Part shown: positions 1 through 11,664 of the stretch, one piece after another | Numbering within the stretch: position 1 is the stretch's first letter | Layout: every line of letters starts with the position of its first letter | Assembly: GCA_905221605.1 (NCBI GenBank) | Contig: CAJNDS010002224.1 | Span: 1,232,771-1,294,770, forward strand | DNA length: 62,000 nucleotides | From: Symbiodinium natans | Lineage: Eukaryota; Sar; Dinophyceae; Suessiales; Symbiodiniaceae | Direction: 5' to 3' | Notes under the pieces: model-generated | The model's database searches: none | What the model was told of the DNA's origin: nothing | The model's input: only the letters and a program-made list of their open reading frames with translations | Made by a program: the position numbers and the translations under genes

Positions 1-115
1 ACCCCCTAAAAGCGCCCTAACCTACTGAACCCCCTAAACCCCCTAGACCCCCTAAAAGCGCCCCTAAACCTACTAAACACCCCAAACCCCCTAGACCCCT
101 AGACCGCCTAAACTT

Positions 116-197
116 GGGATGTTCCCCCTTATACTAACAGTCCATAATAGGGTACTAAAGTCCCTTTAAGGACTGCTAGCATAAGGGGGAACATCTC
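116..197. mobile_element. Small inverted-repeat element, GGGATGTTCCCC family, copy 1
   Basis: An 82-bp element whose ends are inverted repeats of about 28 bp: GGGATGTTCCCCCTTATACT on the left and its near-complement GGGGGAACATC on the right, with TAATAGGG..GTACTA in the middle. No coding capacity. Related copies are at 8024-8123, 44254-44346 and 44737-45214. Confidence 0.75.
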
Positions 198-870
198 AAC
201 CCTAAGCCCCTAAACGGCCCAGCAAAAGAAGCACGAAAATTCGGACCGGAGGATGCAGGTATGTGCTTAGGATTTCGGGCACGGGGTAAAGGGATTGAAA
301 CCCTAAACCCTGGACCCTACACCCTAAGCCCTAAACCCCAAACCCTAAACCCTAAACGCACCCCAAACCCCAAACCCTAGACCCTAATTACACCCTAAAC
401 CCTAAACCCCAAACCCTGAACCCTAAACCCGTTCAAGGCGCATGCTGCGGCGGCCTTCTACACTGGCGTAGACCCCAAACAGTGTGAGATTTTGGGGTTT
501 AGGATTTAGGATTTAGCGTTACTTTTAAACATCCAGGAAACATTTCCGAGCACCTATCCTCCCTCGGTCCAACCTCCAGAGAGGAGTAATTCAGAATGCG
601 CACGGGACCTAGGCATAAGCGACATCTGACACCTGCCGCGAAGCCAAACATCTTGGGATGTTTGGGACACCTCTTGACGTTTGCGGGTCCTGAACTGCGA
701 GAGGGCGCACGAAGCCTAGGTCCCGGCGCACAGGATACACCAAAAAGGTCACCACACCTGAGAACCCCTAAGTGCAAGCACTGTGTGGGGAATGGAGGAG
801 TGTTGGACTTTGAGTTCAGGGCCCCTTTTTGCGTTTAGGGTCCATAGGCTTCAGGATCTTTACCTGGAAG

Positions 871-956
871 TGACCTCTGGGGTGGTAACCTGTAGGGTTT
901 AGGGTGAACCCTGAAGAAGCTCTAAACTCTACTAAAGGTTACCACCCCAGAAATCA
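871..956. mobile_element. Small inverted-repeat element, 21-bp ends
   Basis: TGACCTCTGGGGTGGTAACC at the left end and GGTTACCACCCCAGAAATCA at the right end are inverted copies matching at 19 of 21 positions. The 44-bp middle holds a telomere unit and CTGAAGAAGCTCTA. Only one copy was seen in the window. Confidence 0.6.
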
Positions 957-1072
957 CGCCCGCCAACTTTTCTGCAAAAGTGTGGATGGGAATGGCTCCT
1001 AAGCTGTCGCGACACGCAGTGAAGGAGCCAGGCCCTAGCGCGGGGCTGAGCCAGGTTTTCACAAGGAGAACA

Positions 1073-1351
1073 CTTGGAGGTTCATGGATACTTAGGGTTT
1101 AGGGTTTAGTGTTTGGGTTTAGGGTTTAGGGTTTGGGGTTTGGGGTTTGGGGTTTGGGGTTTGGGGTTTGGGGTTTGGGGTTTGGGGTTTGCGGTTTGGG
1201 GTTTGGGGTTTGGGGTTTGGGGTTTGGGGTTATCGGGGTGCTTAGAAGCGCAATGATAAGTCAACTTATAACCTACATAGAGGACTTAGGGGACTTAGGG
1301 GGATCATAAGTACAGTAGTAATTGACGTTCTAAGTACCCTGAACCTCCAAG
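1073..1351. mobile_element. CTTGGAGG-family inverted-repeat element with nested telomere array, copy 1
   Basis: Starts CTTGGAGGTTCATGG and ends CCTGAACCTCCAAG, an inverted pair. Inside the left arm lies an array of TTTAGGG then TTTGGGG units (about 1092-1230); the rest carries the family core ACTTAGGGGACTTAGGGGGATCATAAGTACAGT in diverged form. The short unique stretches touching both ends are coding-like, so the element probably lies in an intron. Confidence 0.75.
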
Positions 1352-1362
1352 GAAGCCCAAAC

Positions 1363-1509
1363 CCTCGCTTTGTAAGTAGGTCTCCGCCGAGCGCGGCATT
1401 TCTGCCTGATGTCAGACGAGCCTAAACTTGATTTTGCGGCGCCGGGTCGATCATCTAGAGGCCAAGATTGAAAAAGCCGGTGGAGCGTGCGAAGCAAAAA
1501 ATCTTCATG
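1363..1509 (-). CDS. Putative exon, unknown protein (minus strand)
   Basis: Forty-nine open codons between an acceptor-like CTATTTTTCAAG and a donor-like AGG|GTTTGG on the minus strand, both phase 0. The peptide begins HEDFLLRTLHRLFQSWPLDD and later has DIRQKCRARRRPTYK. The donor lies 11 bases before the CTTGGAGG element. The plus strand is also partly open here (a lysine-rich frame ending in a stop near 1529), so the strand is not certain. No family recognised. Confidence 0.35.
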
Positions 1510-3212
1510 CTTGAAAAATAGCCTTTAAAATTTTAAGCCTGCCAAAGCTGAGATGTGGTGGGGGAAGGGCAAGAACCTAGGCGCAGCACAAAACATGTCC
1601 CGTGTGCGGGTGCGCACGGAACATTGGCAAGCCCCAAAATTTTTAACCTCACACCGTAAACCCTAAACCCCAAACCCTAAAGCCCTAACCCGAAACCCTG
1701 ACACTCTGGCTGCAGGCACAGCGTCTCTGCACCTTCGACAGCGACTGCCTGTCACAACTGACTGCCCTAGCCCTTCATGATTTAGGATCCGGGGTTTGGG
1801 GTTACGAGTTTGGGGTTAGAAACTCCACCCCTAGCCCTGAATCCCTCCACCCCTAAGCCCTGAATTCTATGCCCACACCCCTACACCCTCAACCCATGAA
1901 CCCCTGGAGTATCCCATAGGTGGCTGAGAGCATAAGGTGGGTGACACAAAGGTTCTGAAGTGAGGCTTTGGGATTCCGAGGCTTAGGGGGCCTTGGGGTG
2001 TTTTGGGTTTAGGGAGCTTAGGGGTTTTGGGGTTTTTGAGGGATTTAGGGGGCTTAGGGGGCTTAGGGGGCTTAGGGTTTAAGGGGTAGAAGGGTTTTGG
2101 GGGGTTTGGGGGAATTGGGAGGGGTTCAGACTTCCCGAAACGGACTCCGGGTCCGGCCTGAACTCAACCAGGGGCCCTTGCGCCGCCATCACATCCTCTA
2201 CCTCGCCGGGTCTGGAGCTGTAGACCCTCAAACCCTAAGCCCTAAAACCCTAAAACCCTAAACCCTAGCCCTAAAAACCGTAAACCCTAAACCCTAAACC
2301 CTAAACCCTAAACCCTAAACCCTAAACCCTAAACCCTAAACCCTAAACCCTAAACCCTAAACCCTAAACCCTAAACCCTAAACCGAAACCCGAACGGGTT
2401 CAGGCTTCGAGGGCAGCTTGAAGGTTATTAGTTTTGAGGCGTTTGTTAGCCTTGAGGTGTTTCGGGTTTAGGGTTTAGGGTTTAGGGTTTAGGGTTTCGG
2501 GTTTCGGGTTTCGGGTTTCGGGTTTAGGGTTTAGGGTTTAGGTCTTCAGGCTTCAGGGCTCCAGGAGATTGGGATTCAGGATTTCGGGCCCGAACTTTTT
2601 CAAAGGTGTGGGGCTTTGGGGCTTTGGGAGGTTTTGGGGTTTTAGGGGTTTGGGGGTTTAGAGTTTGGTGTTCCAAAGCTTCTCAGAGGCGCGCCAGGCC
2701 AAAGCCGCGCCCTAACACTCCCAGACCAGCTAAACCCTAAACCCCAAACACCTAAGCCCCTCAGCGCTGAGGTGGATTTGAGGCTTCATGTCGCATTCAG
2801 GCTTTATGGTTGAGGGTTCGGGGTTCTGGGTTTAGGGTTTAGGGTTAGGGTTCAGAATTTCAAGGTCCCTAAGCCCTACACCCTAAGCCCTAAACCGACA
2901 TCCCCAATCAGATCACTTACGTTTGAACCAAACCCTAAACCCCAAAACCTAAACCCCAAACCCCAAACCCTAAACCCCAAACCCTACAAACCCCAAACCC
3001 TGAACCCCAAACCCTAAACCCCAAACCCCAAATCCTAAACCCTAAACCCCAAACCCTAAACCCCAAACCCTAAACCCCAAACCCTAAACCCCAAACCCCA
3101 AACCCTAAACCCTAAACCCCAAACCCTAAACCCCGAACCCTAAACCCCAAACCCTAAACCCCAAACCCCAAACCCTAAACCCTAAACCCCAAACCCCAAA
3201 CCCTCACCTCAC

Positions 3213-3254
3213 CTGGCGTCGGCAAGCCAGCTCCAGCTTGCTCTGCATCTTGGC
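3213..3254 (-). CDS. Putative 42-nt exon, coiled-coil-like
   Basis: Minus strand: acceptor TGTGCAG, then AKMQSKLELACRRQ, then donor CAG|GTGAGG. Exactly 14 codons, phase 0 at both borders, two heptads long. The left flank on the plus strand is C-rich telomere repeat and the right flank is G-rich. The plus strand gives no convincing frame or donor. Confidence 0.5.
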
Positions 3255-3603
3255 CTGCACATTGGGATTTAGGGTTTAGGGTTTAGGGTTTGGGGTTTAG
3301 GGTTTAGGGTTTAGGGTTTAGGGGTTTAGGGTTTAGGGTTTAGGGTTCAGGAAAGTGCGAGTGTGGGCGAGCAAACTGGGTCGGACTGCGCCATCGAGGC
3401 TGAGGACTTCCCCCCCCCCACAGTAGGGGGGGGCGGTTTAGGGTTTCGGGTTTCGGGTTTAGGGTTTCGGGTTTAGGGTTTAGGGTTTAGGGTTTAGGGC
3501 TTAGGGTTTAGGGTTTAGGGTTTAGGGCCCCGATACCCCCATCAGGCTGCGGAGGCCTCCAGCTGGCAGAGGCCTCTCTGTGAGGACTCGACCTGAGTCA
3601 TCA

Positions 3604-3868
3604 CTTGAAGGTTCATGGTACGTACTAATAAGGTTTAGGGTTTAGGGTTTAGGGTTTAGGGTTTAGGGTTTAGGGTTTAGGGTTTAGGGTTTAGGGTTTA
3701 GGGTTTAGGGTTTAGGGTTTAGGGTTTAGGGTTTAGGGTTTAGGGTTTAGGGTTCAGGATAACTGTACTTATAACCCAAATTATAACCATACTAGGGCAC
3801 TTAAGGGGCTTATAAGTGGGCTTAGAAGAACAGTCATCATAGCTCAATAAGTACCATGAACCTCCAAG
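3604..3868. mobile_element. CTTGGAGG-family element with nested telomere array, copy 2
   Basis: Ends CTTGAAGGTTCATGG and CCATGAACCTCCAAG are inverted repeats. About 120 bp of pure TTTAGGG (3631-3752) sits inside the left arm, immediately after the terminal repeat. The non-telomeric part ATTATAACC..AGGGCACTTAAGGGGC is shared with the copies at 19136 and 17397. Confidence 0.75.
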
Positions 3869-6327
3869 CACGGCTGGCAAGGGGATCTTCTGCAGGTTTG
3901 CTAGCGTTGCAGGGGTTTGCGGTTCAGGGTTTAAAGTTTGGGGTTTGGGGTTTAGGGTTTAGGGTGCCTGGGTTTCGGGATTCGGATTTGCGTAAGGGTT
4001 TAGGGTCTAGGGAGGCTTAGGGGGTTTGGGGTTCAAAATTTTAGGGTGTCACGGTTTCGGGCAGCCCTCATTAGGGCTTTGGCTTCTTTTTTGTAACGTG
4101 GCTGCGTTTAGGGTTTTTGGGGTTTGGGGTTTAGGGTTTACGTTCAGGGCTTTTATGTACCCTAAACCCTAAACCCCAAACCCTAAACCCTAAACCCTAA
4201 ACCCTATCCCTTAGAGACTTCTCGGATCTCGGGCTTAGGATTTTGGGCCCTGAGTTTGTTTGTTTCGCGTTTGCGGGTGTTGCTTTTGAAGTCCCTCTTG
4301 TCACTTCTGAGGTTGCTAAGGTTGCTACCGAAAACCCTAAACCCTAAACCCTAAACCCTAAACCCTAAACCCTAAACCCTAAACCCTAAACCCTAAACCC
4401 TAAACCCTAAACCCTAAACCCTAAACCCTAAACCCTAAACCCTAAACCCTGACTGCTTCTCATGGTGTTCAGGGCATTAAGACAGCGGAGTGGCTATTCG
4501 CCGGTGGGAGTTAGGGTTGGGGGTTTAAGGTTTAGACCCTAAACCCTACACCTTAAAGTTTAGGGTTTTGAGTTGGGAAGCTATGATCGCAAGGGACTTG
4601 AAATGCTAAAAGCGACCTTTTCGCAGCCTTGAAACCCCGAATGGTCTTGGGGTGGGGGGGGGGGGGCGTTAATCAGAATGGACATCTAGCAGCAGTTTAT
4701 GTGACTAAGTTGGGGCGATCATATTCGCACAATTGTGCGGCTCCCTTCGTCCTACATACTAACCCCAAAAACACAAACCCAAGACCCTAAACCTTAAACC
4801 CTAAACCCTAAACCCCTAAACCCTAAACCCCTAAACCCCTAAACCTTAAACCCCAAAGCCCTACACCCTAAAGCCTAAACCCTAAACCCCTAAACCCCTA
4901 AGCCCCTAAACCCCTAAGCCCCTAAACCCCTAAACCCTAAACCCCAAACCCCTAAATCCCTAAACCCCTCAACCCCTAAACCCTAAACCACGCATTCCCC
5001 CAAGCTCCGAGGCTCTGGCGGCCGTTCGAAGGTTGAGGATCTCGGACCTGGTTTAGGGTTAAGGGTTTAGGGTTTAGGGCTTAGGGCTTAGGGCTTAGGG
5101 TTTAAGGTTTAGGCTTAGGGTTTAGGGTTTAGGGACCTGCGACATGTTGCGGGGTTCTAGGGCTTAGAACTTCGGGCTGAGGGCTTTCGGCTTAGGGTTT
5201 AGGGTTTAGGGCTTAGGGCTTAGGGTTGAGGGGTTGAGGGTTCAGGGTTTAGGGTTTAGGGTCTAGGGCTTAGGGTTTAGGGTTTAGGGTTTAGGGTTCA
5301 GGGTGTCGGGTTTCGGGTTGTAGGGCTTCCAAAATTCTACGTTTAGGCGCCTTTGGTCGCTGGGGGGTTCCGGTTTAGGGTTTGGGGTTTAGCCGTTTAG
5401 GGTTTGTCCCCTGAGGCCTCAATCCCCTGAATCGAGAAACTCAACTCAAACCCCGAATGGAAAATCCCAGATGCCATGAAGCCCCATAAACCCAAGACCC
5501 TAAACCCCCCGAAGCCCCGCGTAAAACCTAAACCCTAAACCCTAAACCCCAAACCCTAAACCCTAAACCCTACACGGTAGACCCCAAACCCTAAACCCTA
5601 AACCCCCAGCCCTAAACCCTAAACCCCAAACCCTAAACCCTAAACCCTAAGCAGCCCACGGCTGAGACGCGGGCTCCACATCCCCCACCGGAGCTCTCCA
5701 GGCGGAGGCCTCTTGCTTGGCTTGAAGCAAGGTTTGGGGTTTGGGGTTTGGGGTTTAGGGTTTAGGGCTTAGGGTTTAGGGTTTAGGGTTTAGGGTTTAG
5801 GGTTTAGGGTTTGGGGTTTGGGGTTTGGGGTTCAGGGGTTCAGGGGTTCAGGGGTTCAGGGTTTAGGGAATCAGGGTTTTGGGTTTCGGGTTTATGATTG
5901 ATAAGAAATAGTACTAAGGGGAAACTAGGTCGCTATGGGTCAAATTCAGTGAGGGTAGAGCAAGGGTGTCATCAGGCTTGTAATTCGGGCGTTGGGGCTG
6001 TATATTCGGGGTGTTTGAGTAGGGCTTTCGGGTCAAAGTGTTCCATCAGTGCCTTTGGCCTTCAGGAGCTTGGGTTTTGGTGAAAAGGGGGGCTTAGGGC
6101 TTCAGGATTTAAGGGTTTTGGGGGTTGGGGGTTTGGGAGTTTGCAAAGCGGGCCGAAGTTCGATAAGACAACCTCCTGTGAATCGACGGGAAATCTTGAC
6201 ACATGAGCGCTTAGGGCTTCGGGCGCTTAGGATGTACGGCTTAGGGGGAGCCTGAAACCCTAAACCCTAACCCTAAACCCTAATCCAAAAACCTAAACCC
6301 TAAACCCCATAAGCCCTTGTCTGAAGC

Positions 6328-6371
6328 CTGGCCGGCGCAGCTGCCGAAAGCAGGCGTGCTCGGCGCATTTC
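6328..6371 (-). CDS. Putative 44-nt exon
   Basis: Minus strand: a pyrimidine-rich acceptor ATATTTCTCGGCAG, then EMRRARLLSAAAPA, then a GC-type donor CCAG|GCTTCAG. Starts phase 0, ends phase 2, the same length and phase as the exon at 17335. Flanked by C-rich repeat on the left and G-rich repeat on the right. Confidence 0.4.
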
Positions 6372-7422
6372 CTGCCGAGAAATATCCAGCCCCCCAAGAA
6401 GTTGAGGGTTCAGGGCTTCAAGGGCTTTTAGGGGTTAAGGGTCAGGTTCCCTTTAGGGTTTAGGGTTTAGGGTTTCGGGTTTAGGGCTTAGGGTTTAGGG
6501 TTTAGGGTTTAGGGTTTAGGGTTTTTGAAGTTTCGGGGTCAGGGTTTCCGGTCTCGGGCTTAAGGTTTAGGGTTCGGGGGGAATCGGTTATCTTGAGGCA
6601 TGTCGGGCCCACGCCCCCCCCCCCCCCCCCCCCAAAAAAACCCAAACCTCAAACCCTAAACCAAAATCCCTAAACCCTAAACCCCAAACACCTAAACCCT
6701 AAACCCTAAACCCCAAACCCTAAACACCTAAACCCTAAACCCTAAGAGGGGGCCATTGGCTCCACCGGGGGGCTGGGGCTTCGGGGGGTCCGTGTGATAA
6801 ACACTTCAGGTTTAAGGTTTAGGGTGTAGGGTTTGGGCTTTAAGGTTTCCCCCCCTTTCAACATAATATATATATATACATACATATATACATAAACACC
6901 CTTGACCCTGACCGAGTATTTAGATCCACTCCTTGACATCGATCACACTCCATGCAAACTTGTCGAGGACATCCAGCTGGCCACATGGAAGACTTTCCCC
7001 CGCAAAGAGGGAGTCCCGCGAACAAACCCCACCCCCCAACATGCCAAAAACCTCTATATATGCGGGGGGATTCCGACACTAGGGGGGGGGGGGGGGGGTG
7101 GTACCTTCTTGGGGTCCTTGTAACAAGGAGAGCCTACGATTTTGGGGGGTCTATATTGGGGCGTCCCCTATTTTCGTAAGACGTATATGTAAAGCTTAGC
7201 TTAGGGGTTGAAGGTTTTTAGGGTTCATGTCCTAGGGTTCAGGGACTGCAGGAACCCCAAACTGAACTAATCAACAGATGGTACCCACTATATTTAGGCA
7301 CTTTCCAACTACTGCTAATTGTAAACTGTTCCTATGGTTCCCACCCTAAACCCTCCGGCCCCTTGTTGAAAACAAAGAAGAAAAAACATCACGCAACCGC
7401 CACCCGCAACCCTCAAACACAC

Positions 7423-7480
7423 CTTCCAAGCGCAGCATCCGGAAAGTCAGAGGCTGGCAGCTGCCATAGCTCTTCCCAGT
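7423..7480 (-). CDS. Putative 58-nt exon, acidic
   Basis: Minus strand: acceptor CTTTGCAAG, peptide WEELWQLPASDFPDAALG, donor AAG|GTGTGT, a good consensus. The acidic, tryptophan-containing translation argues for this strand; the plus strand gives a serine/cysteine-rich frame typical of antisense. No family recognised. Confidence 0.5.
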
Positions 7481-8023
7481 CTTGCAAAGTTTGGATTCGA
7501 GGGTTGAGGGCTTAGGGTTTAGGGTTTCGGTTTAGGGTTTAGGGTTATAGGGTTTCGGGTTTAGGGTTGAGGGTTGAGAGCTGGGAGTTTAGGGTTTAAG
7601 GTTTGCATTTTTTAGGGCTTAGAGTTCGGGGTTTAGGGGCTGAGGCTTCAGGGCTTGGGGAATTTGGTCCCCGATATCCTCCCTGAAAGGGTTCCATACT
7701 GGGGATATTGAGGACGTATTTCCGTGCTCAAGCCAGTTGTGGGGGTGTCTAAAGTGCAGGGTCTGTTGGGAAAGATGTGTTGCGGCCCGGCTGTTCAGCT
7801 GGTAAGGCGGTCAAGCATGGAAGCAGCAGTGCGATTGCAGGGATTAGGGGCTTCGGGTTCATCAAACCCAACAACCCAAAACCCTAAGTTAAGGCAATGG
7901 ACAATCCAGAGAGCCGTGGAAGCCCACCCCCGAAATGGCCTGGAGGGGCACCAGAAAGCAAAACTTTCCCTCAAAGGGTTCAGGGTTTAGGATTTAGGTA
8001 GGGCTTAGGGTTCAGGGAGGGTT

Positions 8024-8123
8024 GTCTGATCCCCTTGTACTAACAATCCTTAATAGCGATTATAATAGGGGGGGGGGGTACTATAATCCCTATTAAGGAC
8101 TGTTGTATAAGGGGGAACATCCC
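8024..8123. mobile_element. GGGATGTTCCCC-family element, copy 2
   Basis: Left end is diverged (TGATCCCCTTGTACTAACAA); right end TATAAGGGGGAACATCCC is intact. The centre has a run of 11 G followed by GTACTATAATCCC, as in the copy at 44254. Confidence 0.6.
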
Positions 8124-8394
8124 AAGTGTTTGGAGTTTATGGTTTAGGGTCTAGGGCGAGCTTTCTTTTTCGGGTGCCCAAGAAGGGCAATCAGTTCAGA
8201 GAATCCTCCACACATATGGGTAGTTCTCTAAATGAGGGTCCCTTTTGGGGTCCTTTTGGGTCCCTATATAGTAGGACACCTTATGAAGTAGGTGCAGCAG
8301 GGAGCCTAATTTAGCGAACTACCCTTTTGTCAGTCTCTCCCTTTCCCCATACACTGGACAAGTAGGTTTAGGCGAAGGGCTGAGGGGATTTTAG

Positions 8395-8580
8395 GGTTTT
8401 AGGGTTTAAGGTTGAGGGCGTTTACAGTTCATACCGATGCAAAACCATGCAAGAAGCGTCTGGAAAAAGGAGGTCCCGAAAACACTGCGCCCCCCGGTGT
8501 TTTCGGCATGCTACACACATGAAACACTGTAAATACCGATGTAATTAATTGGGGAACCTCCAAGTAGGGTATAATAGCCC
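8395..8580. repeat. Repeat with CACTGTAAATACCGATG motif
   Basis: GAAACACTGTAAATACCGAT at 8521 recurs with small changes at 27145 and 27492. A hairpin-forming pair (CCCGAAAACAC / GTGTTTTCGG) lies in the middle. The right side ends in AACCTCCAAG, the terminal sequence of the CTTGGAGG family. No coding frame. Confidence 0.4.
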
Positions 8581-9129
8581 GTCCTGGTAACTGGCTCCAG
8601 GAGCTCCCAATGCAATTAAGATGGCAAGCGTTGGGGCTTAAGGCTTCGGCATTAGGGCTTTGACTGAAGGGATGCCGAAGCCTGAAACCACCTAAACCCC
8701 AACGGCTTAGGGTTTAGGACTTTGGGTTTAGGGTTTCGGGCTTCGGGCTTCGGGTTTAGAAAGACCCCTACCCCGCAAAGTACTCAAACAACGCTTTTGG
8801 CTGCGGCGTTGCGCAGTGGGTCCGTCACCTCATCCCAATGGGGGCGAAAGGCCTCAGCCAAAGGCGTATTCGGGTTTAGAGTTTAGGGTTTAGGGTTTAG
8901 GGTTTAGGGTTTAGGGTTTAGGGTTTAGGGTATTAGGGTTTAGGGTTCTTTTCTTTGGTTTTCCCATCTGGACTGATGCTTGAAGCATATATATATATAT
9001 ACACACACGCACACGCATACACCACCCTAAAAGCCTTGCCAAGTCCCGAAATCAAAATATGCTAAGCCCCCGATCTGGCTAAACCCTAAACCCTAAACCA
9101 CAAGCCCTGGACCTGAGCTGCTTGGCAGA

Positions 9130-9250
9130 CTTAGAACTGGGGTTACCCTGGGGTTACAAGTACACCCTAAACCCTAAACCCTTGTAGGTTATAAGTAGAC
9201 TTAGAACTGGGGTTACAAGTACCGGGGTTACAAGTACCCACAAACCTCAA
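9130..9250. mobile_element. Degenerate CTTGGAGG-family element
   Basis: GGTTATAAGTAGACTTAGAA, GGGGTTACAAGTACC twice and a terminal ACAAACCTCAAAG match the inner right arm of the family. The left end is not recognisable and a short CCCTAAA array interrupts it. Confidence 0.4.
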
Positions 9251-9581
9251 AGTAACCCCTCATGACACGGGATCCTCGAGCTAAAATTCAGGATTGCGAC
9301 TTGGAGGTTTTCGTGTTGGGTAGGGTGGGTGTCGTCGCACATGCAGGGGGGGGGGTGACAAGTACAGTGCCCGTCGGCCCCTGGTCAAGAAGTTCACCAA
9401 CATGTAGGTTTTGGTTTGGGGAACCATTCGCAACCATGGTCTCTGAAGTAGTCTGCGGCCTGGTCTCTCCAATAAGGCCCCTTCTATGTAGGGTACCCAG
9501 TTTCAACTATGCCCCATTTTCAAGCGGCTGAGATCTACACCGCACCGCCTACGCGTTGGAGTTCTTGGTCGGCCGCTAGCT

Positions 9582-9589
<8 letters not shown>

Positions 9590-9621
<32 letters not shown>

Positions 9622-9722
9622 GTATATATATATATATATGTTGTAAGTATACACATCTACAAAACATTCTATCTATATATATATATATATACACATACAC
9701 ATATGTACATTTGTAGATATAC
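9590..9722. repeat. TA/TACA microsatellite
   Basis: Alternating TA with CA interruptions over about 130 bp. Similar shorter tracts are at 6865-6895, 8980-9010 and 36100-36132. No coding meaning. Confidence 0.85.
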
Positions 9723-9794
9723 ATAAACCATCCCTGAGGAAACAGAGCTCCCCAAGTCCTGAACCCCTCAACCCTGAGCACTAGGTTTCCGGAC

Positions 9795-9836
9795 GTTGTA
9801 CACGCGCGTGCGGTTGTTGGCGAACCACTCGTCGTC
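9795..9836 (-). CDS. Putative exon (33 or 42 nt)
   Basis: Minus strand: acceptor GAACTGCCAG, peptide DDEWFANNRTRVYN. Two GT donors are possible (after residue 11, CGC|GTGTAC, or residue 14, AAC|GTCCGG). The acidic start and aromatic residues favour this strand. No family recognised. Confidence 0.4.
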
Positions 9837-10148
9837 CTGGCAGTTCGTGCTTTCGGGTTTAGGTGTTCGGGACTAGGGGTCCTTACAGCTTAGGGCCCTG
9901 GAACACCGAAACACTGTAAAGTTGGGGGTTGAGTTGCTTGTTCCGTTGCTTTACCCAATTCCCGAAGCACTCTAGAGCTCTCAACCCACAGAAGCCCTAG
10001 AACGCTAAACCCTAAACTGAAGGTTACTGCCCTACAAGCAACCCCCTATTAAACCCTAAGCCCGAAGCCCTAAACCCCAAATCCTAAACCCTAAACCCTA
10101 AACGCTAAACCCTACAACCCTAAACCCTAAACCCTGAACCCTGAAAAC

Positions 10149-10231
10149 CCCAAGGGGTCCCGCTCGCTGTGGAACTGCCGCAGCCAGCGTTCAAAGGCTT
10201 CTTCACTGGTGCCATTCGCCGCAGCCTCCGG
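10149..10231 (-). CDS. Putative exon, helical, unknown protein
   Basis: Minus strand: acceptor GCAAACCCAG, peptide with NGTSEEAFERWLRQFHSERD, donor near GG|GTTTTC. Composition and codon pattern (many G-first codons) are typical of sense coding. A plus-strand frame is also open but serine-rich. C-rich repeat left, G-rich repeat right. Confidence 0.5.
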
Positions 10232-10815
10232 CTGGGTTTGCAATGGTCAGGGGCTTAGGGTTTAGGGTTTAGGGTTTAGGGTTTAGGGTTTAGGGCTTAG
10301 GGTTTTGGGTTCAAGGTTTAGTGTTTAGGGCTTGGGGCTTAGGCTTTGGGCGGGCTAACTGCCCGAGATACAAGGGCCCCTACTATCATCGGCACCCAAG
10401 AAGACCCTAAACCCTTGTCACTAAACTACGGAAAGTACCTCCGAGGGAAGTCTAGTGCATTAAGGGAATGACAGCTTTGACCATACAGGCGCACGCAACT
10501 TCCCCTACCCTAAAACCTAAACCCTACAACAACTCGGAACTCTGCAAGATCTTCAGGCCTTGAATGAAGCTCCGCCACAAACGAAATCAAAGCCGAGCCT
10601 TTATAACCCTAAACCCTAAACCCGAAACCCTAAACAAAATGAACTGCCCGCCCGGGGTAGGGCTCACAGGGCTCATATGTGCTATAGGGTCAACTATTCC
10701 CTAGACCCTAAACCCTAAACCCTAAACCCTAAACCCTAAACCTCTGCGTACTAGGGGTTTTGCCGGGTTGAGGCCCGAACCCACCCCAAAACCCCCCAGG
10801 CGCAGCTCGAAGAGC

Positions 10816-10863
10816 CTCCACCATCGAGCTCCGCACAAGTTCGTAGAAAGGGCGGTTGCGGGC
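10816..10863 (-). CDS. Putative 48-nt exon
   Basis: Minus strand: acceptor CCCTGCAG, peptide ARNRPFYELVRSSMVE, GC donor GAG|GCTCTT, phase 0 on both sides. The frame stays open further (EALRAAPGG), so the donor may lie a little downstream. Confidence 0.45.
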
Positions 10864-11397
10864 CTGCAGGGTTTTGGGTTTTGGGTTTTGGGTTTAGGGT
10901 TTAGGGCTTAGGGCCTGGGTATAGGGCTTAGGGTATAGGGTTTAGGGGCTTAGGGCTAGGGGCTTAGGGCTTAGGGCTTTTAGGGCTTAGGGCTTAGGGG
11001 AAAGCCCTATCAAAAATCCCTTGTTGCAGTCCCAGACCCCCAAAAACCCCAAACTCTGAACCCGAATCCGAAACCCCATCCCACTCAAGGCGTTCAGGCT
11101 TTAGCCTTGTGGATAAGAGCAGGGTAGGTTTTAGGGTTTAGGGTTTAGGGCTCAGGCTTCGGCCTAAGCCCTGAGCCAAAACAAACACGCCAAGCACTCA
11201 ACCCGAAGCCTCATAAAAATGCCAAACCTTGAATCCGCGAGCCGAACCCTCCTAAAACCTACAAAACCCTAAAACCCTAAAACCCTAAAACCCTTAAACC
11301 CTTAAACCCTTAAACCCTTAAACCCTTAAACCCTTAAACCCTTAAACCCTAAACCCCTAAACCCTAAACCCTAAACCCCTAACCCCTACCGCCAGAC

Positions 11398-11454
11398 CGC
11401 TGCCTCGGCGTCCTCCACTTCTGGGAGCTCCTCCTCGCTTGTTTGGGCGGATCT
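11398..11454 (-). CDS. Putative 57-nt exon, acidic
   Basis: Minus strand: acceptor CAACACCCAG, peptide RSAQTSEEELPEVEDAEAA, donor GCG|GTCTGG; 19 codons, phase 0 at both borders. Strongly acidic, whereas the antisense is leucine/serine-rich. Same length and phase as the exons at 29539 and 30793. Confidence 0.5.
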
Positions 11455-11664
11455 CTGGGTGTTGATCAGATTGAAGTTTAGGGTTTCGGGTTTAGGGTTT
11501 AGGGTGAAGGGTGAAGGGCTTAGGGTTTAGGGTCTCGGCTTTCGGGTGAAGGGTTTCGAGTTGCAGGAGGCTAGTGTCGGGTTGAGGGCCGCTTGCCCGC
11601 GGCCCAAAAACCCAAAACGCACAGCTCTCAGGGTTCAGGGTGTAGGGTTTCGGGGGTTTAGGGG

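Noticed and set aside
1-1250. The window start as a true chromosome telomere
   Set aside because: Units are degenerate, both orientations occur within 1 kb and unique DNA is interspersed.
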